From contig CACRXP010000037.1 of assembly GCA_902702965.1 (NCBI GenBank), forward strand, positions 649,045-713,044: DNA of 64,000 bases, read 5' to 3'. Below the pieces are notes generated by a model. The model ran no database searches. It saw nothing but the letters and a program-made list of their open reading frames with translations, and had not been told where the DNA came from. Numbering within the stretch: position 1 is the stretch's first letter; each line of letters begins with the position of its first letter. The stretch is from Spirometra erinaceieuropaei (taxonomy: Eukaryota > Platyhelminthes > Cestoda > Diphyllobothriidea > Diphyllobothriidae). Below are positions 1-29,400 of the stretch, one piece after another. Both the position numbers and the translations under genes were made by a program.

Positions 1-73
1 CTCGCATTGACATGTGCGCGCTCAGGCTTTTAAACATAAGCGATTGCCACGTTGCATTTGTGGGAAACGTTTT

Positions 74-227
74 NNNNNNNNNNNNNNNNNNNNNNNNNNN
101 NNNNNNNNNNNNNNNNNNNNNNNNNNNNNNNNNNNNNNNNNNNNNNNNNNNNNNNNNNNNNNNNNNNNNNNNNNNNNNNNNNNNNNNNNNNNNNNNNNNN
201 NNNNNNNNNNNNNNNNNNNNNNNNNNN
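74..227. other. assembly gap (run of N)
   Basis: There are 154 consecutive undetermined bases. The gap lies in what should be an intron or upstream part of the ADAM gene and could hide a small exon. Confidence 0.99.
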
Positions 228-3200
228 CGCTCCTTCTTTGCAGGTGTGATTAACTTCTTACCAAACTGATCTGCATCTTTGGTGAAAACTTCTACTTACA
301 CAGTCAGAGACTAGTTAGTAATGTGGGTATTTTCTCTCCTTATTAATAGCCAACAAAACCTACTCCTGAGAGATCTTCGAATATTCTTGCGAATCGGACC
401 CCTTGGTTATGATCGTAACTATTCACACTGCAAGCATGCTGCGTTCGCTTGATGTGATTAATGGACAGATCTTACTTGAGGGGTCTGAGCTGATCGTTTG
501 GCAATCCTTCAATGATGCTAGAGTGTGCCGTATTTAACTTTGTTCCGTCCTGTCATTTCGTACTGGCTGCCCTGTTTCTTGTGATTTTCTTATTTATAAA
601 CCGATGTTACTGTTGTTTCCTCCTCTGCAATCGCCATTTGCTCCGTTTTTCTAAGAGCAGTTCTAGCGAGACGAAATGTGGAATAGTAGGAATAACCACT
701 CCGCTACGTTGGAAGAAATTTCAGTCGGATAGGGGACCATCCACCATACTACAGGTGGCCTCGAGCTAAATTCCAGGAGGTATCTGTTACTGTGATCTGA
801 CTCTAATCCTAACCCAACTCTAGCCATCCTAATACTGACCCTAGCATTAACCCCCTGGAATTTAGGGCAGAGTCATCTGTAATGCGAGGGCCAATGTTCC
901 CCCACCCAACCAAAATTTCGTCCAGATGCATTTACAAGCGACATTTCATGGCATTCTAAGATGTTTATCCAAGTTTGAGTCACGTTTGCCCACTTTGTCA
1001 ACGTGTTGGTAAAATTGGAATGTCGTCCTCTCGGATGGTAGCTTATCTAGCCATTTCCGGCCACATATTTCGGAACAGGCACTAGTGCGACAGTTAAACA
1101 GCTGCGGCCCTATTTGCGTAGTTCATGCGGTCATGTGCCGTTTAGCGTAAATTAACCTGTAGTGCTTGCGACATATCTTTCTACTTTTCCTCCATCTTAT
1201 TTAACAGTTTCACCTTATCTGTCACCACTAGGACTTCGAAAGCGATATCAGATCCAAGCCATAAACAACGTTCTAACTTATTTCGTAGCCTAGACTGCAT
1301 TTCTGATGCACACTTGTCGTTTTACTGGTCGGCCTTCCCCCCAGCGGTCAGTTAGCCGAAGGTTCTGCTTTTTGCATATATTGGTAATATTGGGAGCTGG
1401 ATAGTACGGAAACCGATGATCGATCCTACAGTTTTCGTCCTTCCATCACCTCTCTCTAGGTAAATACCAATTTTACTGATTACCCAACGGAACATGTAGC
1501 CTCCCTTTCTCCTGTTTACGCGTTTCCATTCTTGCAAGTTCCCCGCATTTCCTACCAGGTAATGGAGCTCGACCCCACGAAGACTCGAGTTCGGATCAGC
1601 GCTGAACGCATCCCTCTACAGTTATCTTTGCGCCTTGGTCGTTCTTCATCTCCTAAGTGCTGTTATTCAGTCTCCACTGACAATGGAAAATAATTAGCGC
1701 TTCCCTCTCGCTTTTCCATTGACAACTCACGCCTCTGCTATTTCTCGGGCTCGTTTTAAGATTTTTGGACATTTTTACTACTGAAGGGCCTAACAACTTT
1801 CAGTTTTAACTAGTAACTGTGTTGGTAGTAGGCGGCACTCCATTTAATCAATATAGTATGCTTTATTTTGTTTTCCTCTTCGGAATTCCACGACTCCCTA
1901 CAAAATTTGGTTGTTTTCACACGCCTGATGAACGTTTAAACTGGCAATTTGTTTTATATGGGTACCCGACAGTTATGATGCTTGTTTGCTTACCTCATAC
2001 GGCGTGTGTATAAGAGATCTTTTTCAATCTAAACGGTCCTGTTGTGTCAATAGTAGCGTTTGCCTGTTTCCGTATAAATAAGTATTTCCTGAGATTGACC
2101 CCTTTATCCCACCGCGAAAAGGCTTGTGTCTTGTGTTGGTCATGTCTTTTGGCGGACCTGCTTGAAGGATTATCCACCACTTCGTGGCCGATTTCCATCT
2201 TTCTGCCTATTTATATCGGCTTTCATAGCGCAATTCGATTTGCACGATGGTAATTGCTCACGACCGCTCGTGTCATAGTGAAAATCTCTCTAATTGAATA
2301 GACCCGCAATATTATGGGGGAGCCTCTCAGAGGCTTAACTATGTCAGGCGGTAGTTCGCCTATCGTAGGCGATTGGAACCACAACTGTTCCGAATTGGGC
2401 ACAGTGGTTAAATGTGCGTGGGTTTGTTTATGGTAATGCCGATATGCGCAGCACCTACCTCACTCTCATCCAACACTCGCCGCGCTGTCATGACAAGGCA
2501 AAGCCGAGATGGTCGAAGGTGGTCGTAAGCACAGTGGCGCCTGTCACACATCGGTCGGTTCCTAACACCACACGTAGCAAGCTCCATTAACTGGAGTAAC
2601 TGAGTAACAATGTCATAAGGACAACTGCAGCCCTACTCTCAGTTCTAAGCAGAGTCGGACTGTCTGTTTGTTTGTTAACTTCCCAAACGACGTTTGTCGG
2701 GACGTAATGGTTTATTCAAATGCTCTGTAAATCCTGGATTTCGTGTTGAAGCGAACGTCACGATGATTCAGGACTGATTTGGGAGTCTGCACAAGGCCTG
2801 CCTGGCCTTAGAGATCCGAGCTACAGCCTCGGGTTTTTATGATCCGTAAGATAGTGTGACCCAGAGAAAGAAACGGCGATCCATCGCGAGTGATTACCCT
2901 TGACCAGTTACCCTGGATTCGACATAGTTGACGGTTAGAACCGGTTGGTGCATGATAGTCATTTTGATGTGCCGATATTTGGCGAGAAGCCAGCGCATGA
3001 AGAGGTGAAGACGTTCCGATTTCTCCGCATATCCGCCTCAGTTGTGGTCAGTACACAGCCTTCGGCAGAGAGGCCGTGTATCCTGACCTTGGAGACGTTT
3101 TGACTGCCTGCGTACGGTGGATGTATAATTGTCTCCGGTCGGTTCGATAGTTTGTGTTAAAGCTTCGTCTATCTTCCGGATAGTCATCCGGCAGCATCGT

Positions 3201-3715
3201 GGAGAACATGAGGCGAGCGTTTGATGTGAGGACGCAGCTCTGCTTTGATCTGTTTTCCACTCTCAGGACCTCTGACGCTGATCCATTGTAGCTGACGGGT
3301 CGCATCACGCTGTCATGCAACTGTTTGACCATTCATGTTTATCACTTCAGGCAAACTGTAACTGGCACACTGAATTGCGTGTCATCGTCTATATACTCGC
3401 CACTACTTCAGCTATCCATGAAGAGCAAGACTCTGAAAAACGGTTATGTCTATTGGCTACCTGACGCCATAAGCAACCGTCTCAGTCGCACCCGATTCTG
3501 GCTGTTGACATATATGCGCCTAGGTTTTCGGGATTATGAGGGAAGACTATTACTATAAACTTTCTGGCGTGCAATACGTAGCAGTCGCTGTTTCTATAAT
3601 CTTACTGATGGCTTTCAAAGTGGTACCATTTCGTAAGTAAATCGCCTCATGTATTTTCTGTAAGAAATTAATGCACATTTGCTTTACTGCTCGTCTTTTC
3701 ATCCTTTTTTCCCAG
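228..3715 (+). other. non-coding stretch, presumed ADAM intron
   Basis: No exon could be supported between the gap and the first recognised ADAM exon. I looked for the zinc-binding HExxHxxGxxH motif and for protease-domain cysteine motifs in the forward frames and found none. The open frames here are short and resemble nothing I know. The stretch is AT-rich and T-rich on the + strand, like the other introns of this gene, and holds one inverted-repeat element at 744-886. Confidence 0.5.
744..886. mobile_element. small inverted-repeat element with telomere-like core (copy 1)
   Basis: Imperfect terminal inverted repeats of about 36 bases lie at 744-780 (reverse strand) and 851-886 (forward strand). 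Both contain CCTGGAATTTAG, then CATCTGTAAT or a close variant. They flank about 70 bases of degenerate CTAACC-type repeat (roughly 790-850). A second copy of the same design is at 62532-62787. The size and structure suggest a non-autonomous, MITE-like element. No coding capacity is visible. Confidence 0.5.
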
Positions 3716-20996
<17,281 letters not shown>

Positions 20997-22045
20997 AGCC
21001 TCCCACTTCTATCACTCTGTGCTCCTGGGCCAGCCAGATCAGCCATTCCTACTACCTCAAGTCTTCTTTCCTCATTATGACGGTGCATAAACACTCTGGC
21101 CGCCACTTCCTGTAAAATTGCCATCGGATGACAGTTTCTAAGCCCGTACGTGGTCTTTGAACGTGAACAAGGCAAGCAAATCGGGACATCGCGTTTGCAG
21201 ACGCTGGTCTTGAGTGTTCCGCCAAGGTATATAGACGCGCATTTTGAAACTTGACTTCTGCGCCCATCGGTTCCGCAACACATTCCAGCTTAAATTTAGT
21301 GAACATGCTTGCATATGTACATGCACACTCAACTGTAACCGCCTCTCTCTCCCCGCACCTATGTCGTCTTATTCAGCTTTCACGCCGTCCCTCTACCTCG
21401 CTAGGAAACAGTTTATACCACTGAAATCAGTCTCTTCCCTCCTTTTGTTTTCGGGCTCATCTCCCCTAACAATTGCCAATGCTCCACGCTTCGCCCGCCC
21501 GAGTTCTTGCCTCCTCCCCTCGCCCAAATCTAACTTCTGCATAGGTTTTCTATTTTTTCCGCTTGTTTTGCTGTCTGATTGCCGTCCTTTCCTTTCGGCC
21601 TATCTGAGCCCATATATTCCCTTCTACACTCAACTGTGATCTGCGTTTGAGTACTGACATCTTATCCCAAAGAAATTATAGGACCTACTTAGCGTAACGT
21701 CTCTAGCCTTTTTGAATTCTACTTCTGTTACTTCATTCGTGGGACGTCCCGTTCATGATTCAGTCGTACTTTCCGCGGCTTTCTTGGGTACTTCGTGCGA
21801 CACCAACTTTGTAGTATTAAAGCGACGCAACTGAAACTACTGACCAAGCCGATCACTACTGCAGACCATTTAATCATGATTAGTTATAAAAAAATCAAAG
21901 CCAGAAGAATAAATATCCGGTCCCTGAGTGAGTATGCTGACGATCTGGGCCACCAAAGGGTGATTCTTCGTAGTGTTAGCCGGCCAGTATAACCTCTATT
22001 GATATTTTATCTCATTTGGCGTCGCCACCCTGTCGCGTTTAACTC
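20997..22045. other. ADAM 3' flank / intergenic
   Basis: It includes the presumed ADAM 3' UTR. Candidate polyadenylation signals are ATTAAA near 21819 and AATAAA at 21908-21913. It is T- and C-rich on the + strand between about 21340 and 21640, with no supportable gene. Confidence 0.5.
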
Positions 22046-22049
22046 CCGG

Positions 22050-22290
22050 CTGGGCAGATGCAAGATTTGAACCGGGACTCAGTTGGTCATCGAGCCAACG
22101 CTCTGCAGCTGAGCCACGAGCTCATATCCTGTCGGCTACAATCGGGAATAATCGAAGTCAGACGGGAGCAGTGCTCGCCCATCTGTCCTTATTGTACGCC
22201 ACTCTCATGTGACCTCAATTATTCCCGATTGTAGCTGACAATGTGAGCTCCTGGCTCAATGGTGAAATGTTGTTTCGATGACCAACTCGG
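22050..22290. repeat. inverted pair of tRNA-like SINE heads
   Basis: The reverse strand from about 22130 to 22050 reads TGGCTCAGCTGCAGAGCG (A-box-like), CGATGACCAACTGAGT and GGTTCAAATCT (B-box-like), as in a tRNA-derived SINE. A diverged forward copy runs from about 22241. Between them are matching arms at 22131-22152 and 22219-22240 (22 bases, one mismatch). The pair therefore forms an inverted repeat with a spacer of about 66 bases between the two convergent genes. Confidence 0.55.
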
Positions 22291-23229
22291 TTCGTCCTAT
22301 CCGGGCTGACAAAGTGACCATTCCTATCTGCCTTGATTTTGTTGGCAAAGTTTCTCGACCACTTCTTGCCTATTGCTAAGTGACCGCCTGCGAGGACTGA
22401 ACTGGAGTTTCAAGGCCAAACGGGACGCCCGATTCCGGCCTGCTGCCGGGACATATCGATGAACGTCACTCCAGTACTAATCCAAAGCTTCCCTATTCAC
22501 ATCCACACAATCTCGACAAGTGAGCCAGTACTTGAATGTTTTTTTTTGTACAGGGAGAACAGAACAGATGGGAAAGCCACATACCAAGGCGGGGAGAGAT
22601 CTTGCTCAATTGTGAGTGCTATCAAAATACATCGCGAATTCCATCCGCCTATAATATGAAGGAAAGGGAGAATTTAGTCAGAACGCTAGACCATAAAAGG
22701 AAGGCTTACAAAGATCTGTTGGAATAGACAAAATGAGTAAGTCTTTTCTTTGGCACAAAACGCTACATATTCAGTGATGGGATTGAAGTTGAGCGGCGTA
22801 CTACCAGCTCAACCGTTGCATAAACCTAGATTGGCAGATTTTGTAAACGTCAAACTTATGGCACCACGGTCACTGAGTAAACATTACAGAAATATTTTGG
22901 CCCAGATACGTTTCGATTCTAAAACCGCTTTTTGCATATGTACAGCTAATGTCTACATTATGTTCGAGGACTCCTGCCTCGCCGCCCCCCTGGCAAGTAT
23001 CGCTTCGGTGGGCACGTGCTGTCGTCTCGTTTCTCGAGCACCAGCTAGTCCACTATGAAGTACAGTCACTACTTTGTCGCCAGTTATGTGTCATCGATTG
23101 ACAGGGATGAGTCGGTGGTTATTATTGATGACTTCATTGGTGGGTGAAAAAAGTAACACGCAAAGCGTCTTCTGAGAAGGCATTTCTAATAAACGGGCAT
23201 GTAGTGTGCGGCTGAGAGAAAAACGTGAG

Positions 23230-23466
23230 TCAACGCACGGTAACTTGGTAGCGCGCTGTGCCGGGCGGCCTACCCGGGTGTTTTAAGAGCTTGGCCCTCT
23301 GACCTCCGCCGGCCGATGAACGCTCCAATAGCAGTCTAATGGAGCAGATGTGGCCCCAGCTGTCTCCCAGTGCGGGAACAAGTTGGTTTCCGACGCTCTC
23401 ATTGAAAGGCGCATCGCGGCAGTCTATGGCATTAAATCGTGTCGTTATCTGGTTGGTGACAATAAC
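23230..23466 (-). CDS. RAD51C: RAD51C exon 7 (last)
   Basis: The acceptor is TTTTCTTTTAG| (phase 0) and the stop is TGA at 23232-23230. It encodes VIVTNQITTRF, QLVPALGDSWGHICSIRLLL and KLLKHPG...YQVTVR. It contains in one piece what is spread over human exons 6-8 and part of 9. Between TTRF and QLVPALG there is a short insertion (about NAIDCRDAPFNESVGN) relative to the human protein. If GTGCGT at 23238 is used as a donor, a 27-base intron to the CTCTCAG at about 23212 would bypass the stop; I consider that unlikely. Confidence 0.92.
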   Translation of the reverse strand, partial: VIVTNQITTRFNAIDCRDAPFNESVGNQLVPALGDSWGHICSIRLLLERSSAGGGQRAKLLKHPGRPPGTARYQVTVR

Positions 23467-26400
23467 CTAAAAGAAAAGAAAATATTGAAGCGGTGCACAG
23501 GTTGGTATGTAGAAATGTGACATAGTAGACAAGATCACCAAGAGGCTGGCGTGTTAGGCGGCGTAACTGACGTGCGAAACCCCACCTAGGATCTTTGGTA
23601 TTGGTAAAGTCATGCAATTCATTTTGAAAATTTGTCCAGAAGACTGATGTCAGGCGCTCATGGCACGATTTTTATGTTCGATAACTTTAACATAAAAATT
23701 TGAACTGGGGCGTACCAACTTTGAGGAGTGACTAGATATTTGTGACCGTCAATTCGATAGTCAGTGATACACTTTCGAATTATTCTCCAACTGTAACTTA
23801 CCGCCGCGTTCTGGGAGCCGGCTACTGATAGAAGAACCTGAGAGAGGGCTGCCAGAAGGCGATTTCTTTGGGGAGCGCAATCAAATTCGTAACGGAACGG
23901 CAGGGCTACGCTGTCAACGACAATGAGACGAACCTGCAAAGTAAGTAGTAAGATGCGGTGAGATCTCATGACAATTTGCTCAAAGGGGTTGTAAAAGAGG
24001 CCTACTAAAATGAGCGGGGGGCAATTTGTTATGATCGTCCACAGGGCGGGCAAGATTAATGATTTTGCTTGCACCAATAGTGTTTGGGCGTCGAGCCCTA
24101 AAGGGTTGTATTCTAAGCTCGTTGAGAGCTCTGGGCTTCGCGTGACCCGTTTGGGAAAATGGATAATATTGAGGACATGAAGAGTTTGGAGTGGATGGGG
24201 ATTCTCGACCTGATGCAGCTTTCTAAGGCGAAGCTTGTATTTTATAAGGGCCGGGGGTGTAAAAAAACGTTTGGACGGAAGGCTCTTGGGCATGACATTC
24301 AACCAACGACAGTATTGCAAATCACCCGATTTTTACATTTCTAGATCTATTGCAACTTTACTCGCAATCTGTTTCACATGTCCCGCCATCTTTGTACAAT
24401 CAGTGGACTGGCGGTTCGCACAAAAATCTCAAGACTCTGCAAATGCAGTGGACAAATTTGTGCAGCGAAGTCTTACCAACGTCAGGGAGGGTATGCCCAT
24501 TTGTCACATCACCATGTGACATCGTCCGTACTGATTACGCGTAGCCTTCATTAGACGAACGGGATCTGTGGGTTGATGGATCCCACAAGTTTTAGTTAAA
24601 CTTGCAAAGTAAATAAGAGAGTAGTCTTCCGCCATATCACGCTTCGACTTTCGCGGCTACACTCTATCGATGATTTTACGCCGCTTCGCAGATTTCTGCG
24701 GACAACGGGACTTTTCTGGTGCATGTTTTCTCGGTTGGTCTGATCAGTTGTTTTTATTTTGGGACGCTATTGGCGAACTGTTAAGAAGCCACTCCATCAG
24801 GGCACGAGGTTAAGCATCCTGGGAGAGTAGCCCTAGATTCCGTTTTACAGAGTTCGTATTCTAGAAATGCGACACTAACATTAAAGGAGTAGTCATAATA
24901 CATCCAATATAGCGAGTGTATTACTCTATGTTGCAGTAAAAGTAGTCGTTTTTGTCAAGACATGTACTATTACAAAACGCTTAAAACTGTACTATGTATA
25001 AAAATGGCCAGAAAACAAATCGCTTTTACTTCGTGGATTTTTGCTTTTCATGTGGGGTTCTGGGACATAACTCTCGCGATCGAGGAGGGATCACTGCAAG
25101 GGATTCTGCAGAAGCGTACAGACGATGTAACTTAATTTAGGTATTCGAGCTTCTTTGGGATGTTATTTTTGACAGGGTCTCCAGCTTTCCTATGAAGCCA
25201 ACTGCTGCGGAAATAGAATCATACGGCATCGTAGTTGGCTTAACATGTCAAAGTAAGCCCAAACGAATCAACCGATGTTTGTGAATAAATTATTCTCTCA
25301 TCCCGGTGTGGGCTCTGAGAATCGGGAATCATGCTAAAGTAAGTTACGAATACGACTGTTTTTGTCGTCATACGGGAGTATTTGCCAGGATGAAAGGTTC
25401 AAGGTTCATGGACACCGACTGTCATAATTATTATTCGAGAACATCGCGGCTCAGAGTGCCACTCGCCCTGAAGAAGCTGTGGCCGTGATCAAGGGTAAAG
25501 CAGGCGTCTAAGAGGAAGTTATTGGCAATAAAATAACGATGCATTACGTTTTCCGAAGATGACTGAGGGGCGCCGCCGCCTACAACTGGTCACCATGCCC
25601 GACAGCAGTGCCAGAGAACCTCGCAGAAACTCGAAAGTGAGATTTTCAAATTGAGTCGCCAAATTTCGGATTTAATTCATTCACAACTTTCTGTCTCAAT
25701 TCAGAAAGTGCAGTAAATCCGACCCATTTATCCGTGGTACTTAATGAGACCATAAAGATGACAACAGTCCGTACGCTTTCAAAGTAGGATGAATATGTGT
25801 TCCAACCATAGAACCCGACCGTCTTTGAGGCACACTGGTCGTCACTATCCCCGCCTTCCCTCCCTCCCATAAACTGCCCACCCGGGGTCTTAATCCCGGG
25901 GGAAAAGTGGAAGTCGGGGTTTTTTGGGTGGAAGCAAACAACATCGCATGAATGGCTTTGGGGGCGGGCGATGATTTCAAATTCGTGTAAGCGCCAATTG
26001 GTCACGCGAAGTGAAACCTCCTCAAAACTGCAGCCCCATCGAATGAAGGGAGGTATCAACGTGGGCGGTCATAAGTGTGGCGGTGCAGCACGTACTGCAA
26101 GCGACCAAGTCCCAACCCCGGCAACTGACCAATGAAATAAACGTTGTTCAGTAGAAATTCAATCCCCCAGCGACCCTCAAGTGCCGTTTACTGTACACAG
26201 AGAAAATGAAAAAATTGAGCGCAATATTTCGAGGCCGCCCAACTCAGATCGCATGTCTACAGTAGGAAAAGTGCATGCAACTTAAGTCGTCATTTTCTAC
26301 CGAGTGCGGTTTCTATGTGTCAAAAAGGCGTACATCCAAAAGCCAACATCCTGGTGAGTCCGAAATACTATAGGATTAGGCTGCACGCTAATCAATAACA

Positions 26401-29400
26401 ACCCTACCTAATCAATCCTTCCTAATCGAAAACGCATTTCAGAATTTCAGCCAACATTTCATGGGATCGGTCACGCACTGCATATCTAGCCAATGACTGG
26501 CATCCTTCCTCCTAATCACTCTTCCAGGAGTATAAAGGAGGAATAAATAACTAATGCACGAAATGTTACCATTTTTTGTTTTCTAAGACCCTCTACAAAA
26601 TTGCATAAACTCTCCTCCCCCCTCTCTCACACACGCACACTTGGCAGTGAGGCGTTCCGTCCTTAAGGATGGTGGGTCATATGGGAGATTGGGGGTAGAG
26701 GTGTAGTGCGCTGTGGATGACAAGGTTCCGAGCTATGGCCAGGAAATATATTGCGCAGTCTGCCGTCTCTCCGCATAAAAGTAATCCGAGGGCGCTGTTA
26801 AGTAAGCCGTAGTACGGTGAGGTCAAGCGCGTCCGGATGACTAGCGTACCGAAAACCTGCAACCAGACTGACTGTGAGTTTACGATAGGTCTTCGCCAAA
26901 TCCCAGCCCCTGGAACACATATTGTGGGAGAATCGGTGCAGATTTTTAACTGCTGTAAGGCAGCGTACGTTGGTCCAATCATGGCCACGTCAATGATGGA
27001 GTATGTATACGTGTCAGAAGGGGGGAATCAGTCGTTTTGGGAAATTCGAGGCCCGAGTGGCGGCGACCTGTGAATCCCTGTCTGAACGCTAGCAGCATGG
27101 ACGAAAACATAGTAATACAGCTTAGTTCGCGGCCATTAGAAACCTTAAGCAATAAAAAGGCCCTGGTGTGGTGTTTGGCAAATTGGAAACCCCCGTGGCC
27201 GCCCGCCGCCACGGGAGATGTGTGCCTGAATTGGCGCTTGGATTTTTGCTCACTACGACGGGCCTAATGTGTAGGAAAGCCGCCGACACCATCGCAGTCA
27301 GCGCTCACTGTAAGCCCAAACGCGATGAAACCTGGTGTCCAATTCCCTAGGGCTTGGCGGAAACACAGGCCGTGGTAAACGGCGCGTCATGCGGTAGCGG
27401 ATGGTTAGACGCCTGCCCATGATTACGCACTGGATGACTAAGAAGTTGGGAGAGCGCTGACTGTGAAATCAAAAAGTACAACCGGACACCTTTCTCAGAT
27501 ATGTTACTGTTAGTGATAGCAAGGGCATTGCCTATAACCCTTAAAAACATGCTGAAATGTACGCTCTACGAATAAATAAGTTGTTCTAGCTGCTTTGACA
27601 AAATTAGTAGCGAGGCAACAGATGTTTGCAGTTTTCAAGGGTAACAAGAAGCGCATCTAACCGATGCGTTTTCGTTTGTCGTTATATCATAGGGCTTAGA
27701 ATATATTATACTGAAAATGTTTGTTAGAGTCAGAGGCATACTATCCCATCCCTCACTTTGGCGGCTAAGTGTGTGGTTTAGGTCGACGCGGCTAAATGGC
27801 AGAGAGAATCCGTGCTCCCGATCGAGCTTAGAACCTTGCGTTTTTTCGCTTCGGCACGGACAACCCAGAGCAGCCAGGGGCACGCTTGAAATTAAGCTCT
27901 ACGGCGTAGACTGCGTGCAAACCTCCTCGTCGATCAATAAGACTACTCTTGAGATACGCAGGAGAGTTTTAAATGTTAGACACCGTTAGATCAATCCATT
28001 TTGGTAGCGACCATCGAAGACACAATGAGCCAGCTTTCCAGAGGAATCAATATCCAAATTCGTAGTACAGTACTGACCGGAAGTAGGTTTAGTTGGCATA
28101 GCCGTCTGCCGAAACTAAACGATTTACCTACGACAACAGTAACAATGATGCGTACCAACCGCGTTTTTATTACCTATCGCCATAACTGAAGTAGACAACT
28201 CCGAGGTCTACGGCATTGAAGGTAAGTGCGTCCAACGCTCTGTGGTGAGAGGTTGTTGGCGTTGCATTCTGGAAAACTAACCACTGCTGCAACCTAGACC
28301 CTTCTCGGGCATGAAGCCACTGCGCCACTTTTATTTTTCGCTGGCTGTCAAGCCAAAGAGGGCAGGAAATGAGAAGGATGAGGCACACACGAGTTCACCC
28401 CTTGGGATGCGTGACCAAACCATTCAAGGTGGCGTGCTTTTATCGGCTGAAGAAGCAGTGGAGTAATCTGGCAGTGTTGCGATATATTACTTAGTGATAG
28501 TTCGATCGTCGCATCCGACGATGTCCACCGTGTGGTCCATAGCAAGGTAAAGCCGGCACGGCGCCTTGTGTGCGAACTAGTTTATTGTGAGGACAGACTT
28601 GCACAGCATCCATCGCACTCTCCCCTCCTCCCACAACTGGGTCCGGTGTCAAGACAGAGCCTAGAAGACCGGAGGTGGGGAGGGCGCAGGTGGATGGCAC
28701 GGCCGAACCCGCACCTGGGCGCCCCCACTCCACACCCTCTGGTCCACAACAAGCACTTGACCAACAACAACAGCACAACAACGGGTCAGAAAGACGACGA
28801 GGATGACTGGGCAGCCTTGGATCTTACCTAGTAACCGCACTTTAACTATCAATAGCTAGTGCCATCGACCCAAGAAGCTCTCAAGCAGCACCGAGTTCCC
28901 ACGGCTTGTCGGTCGAAATTTTTGCATTATTCGCAGAAGGTAGTGGTAAAAAAATGTCGAGATGTTTAAGGTCGCTGACACGCGGTGAATGAGTTTCGCA
29001 GCCATATATGCGAATGGAGACGACTGTAGTCTTCTGTACTGTCTTCTTCCTTTCCTGCTATAAAAACAATAGTGCGCGAGAAACAGACACTTCCTACAGC
29101 GCAAGGTTCTCGCAGGGTGTTTGCCTGCACACAAAGCGCCCATGATTAAAAGAATGGGTGCCCAGAAACAGGCTGTGTTTTCCTAAAGGAGTTTCCAGTC
29201 TGTGCAATTTGGGCAACGCAATCAAGATCCAGGGCTGCAGGGGCACCATGGTACTCGTAGTGTTGCAAACAGGGTAACGTATGTAGGCACAACTGCAGCA
29301 TATGCTTCGCCGACAACCGTCAGGAATGGTGGAATGCAGAAACACGGAGTGCTCTTACCGGCTCCGTGATTGGGATATTCTCCGGCAGAAAATAACGGAG

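Noticed and set aside
2390..2420. A GAATTGGGCACA stretch resembling the ELGH part of the ADAM zinc-binding motif
   Set aside because: It reads SELGT, not HELGH, and lacks the following G-x-x-H; no flanking protease-domain sequence in frame.
23658..24320. 220-codon reverse frame as a gene
   Set aside because: Only 44 codons (23933-23802) are a RAD51C exon with proper splice sites; the rest is intron read-through.
27347..27550. Candidate RAD51C exon (YF...LSQLL)
   Set aside because: Phase and spacing do not fit, and the correct exon was found at 29682-29513.
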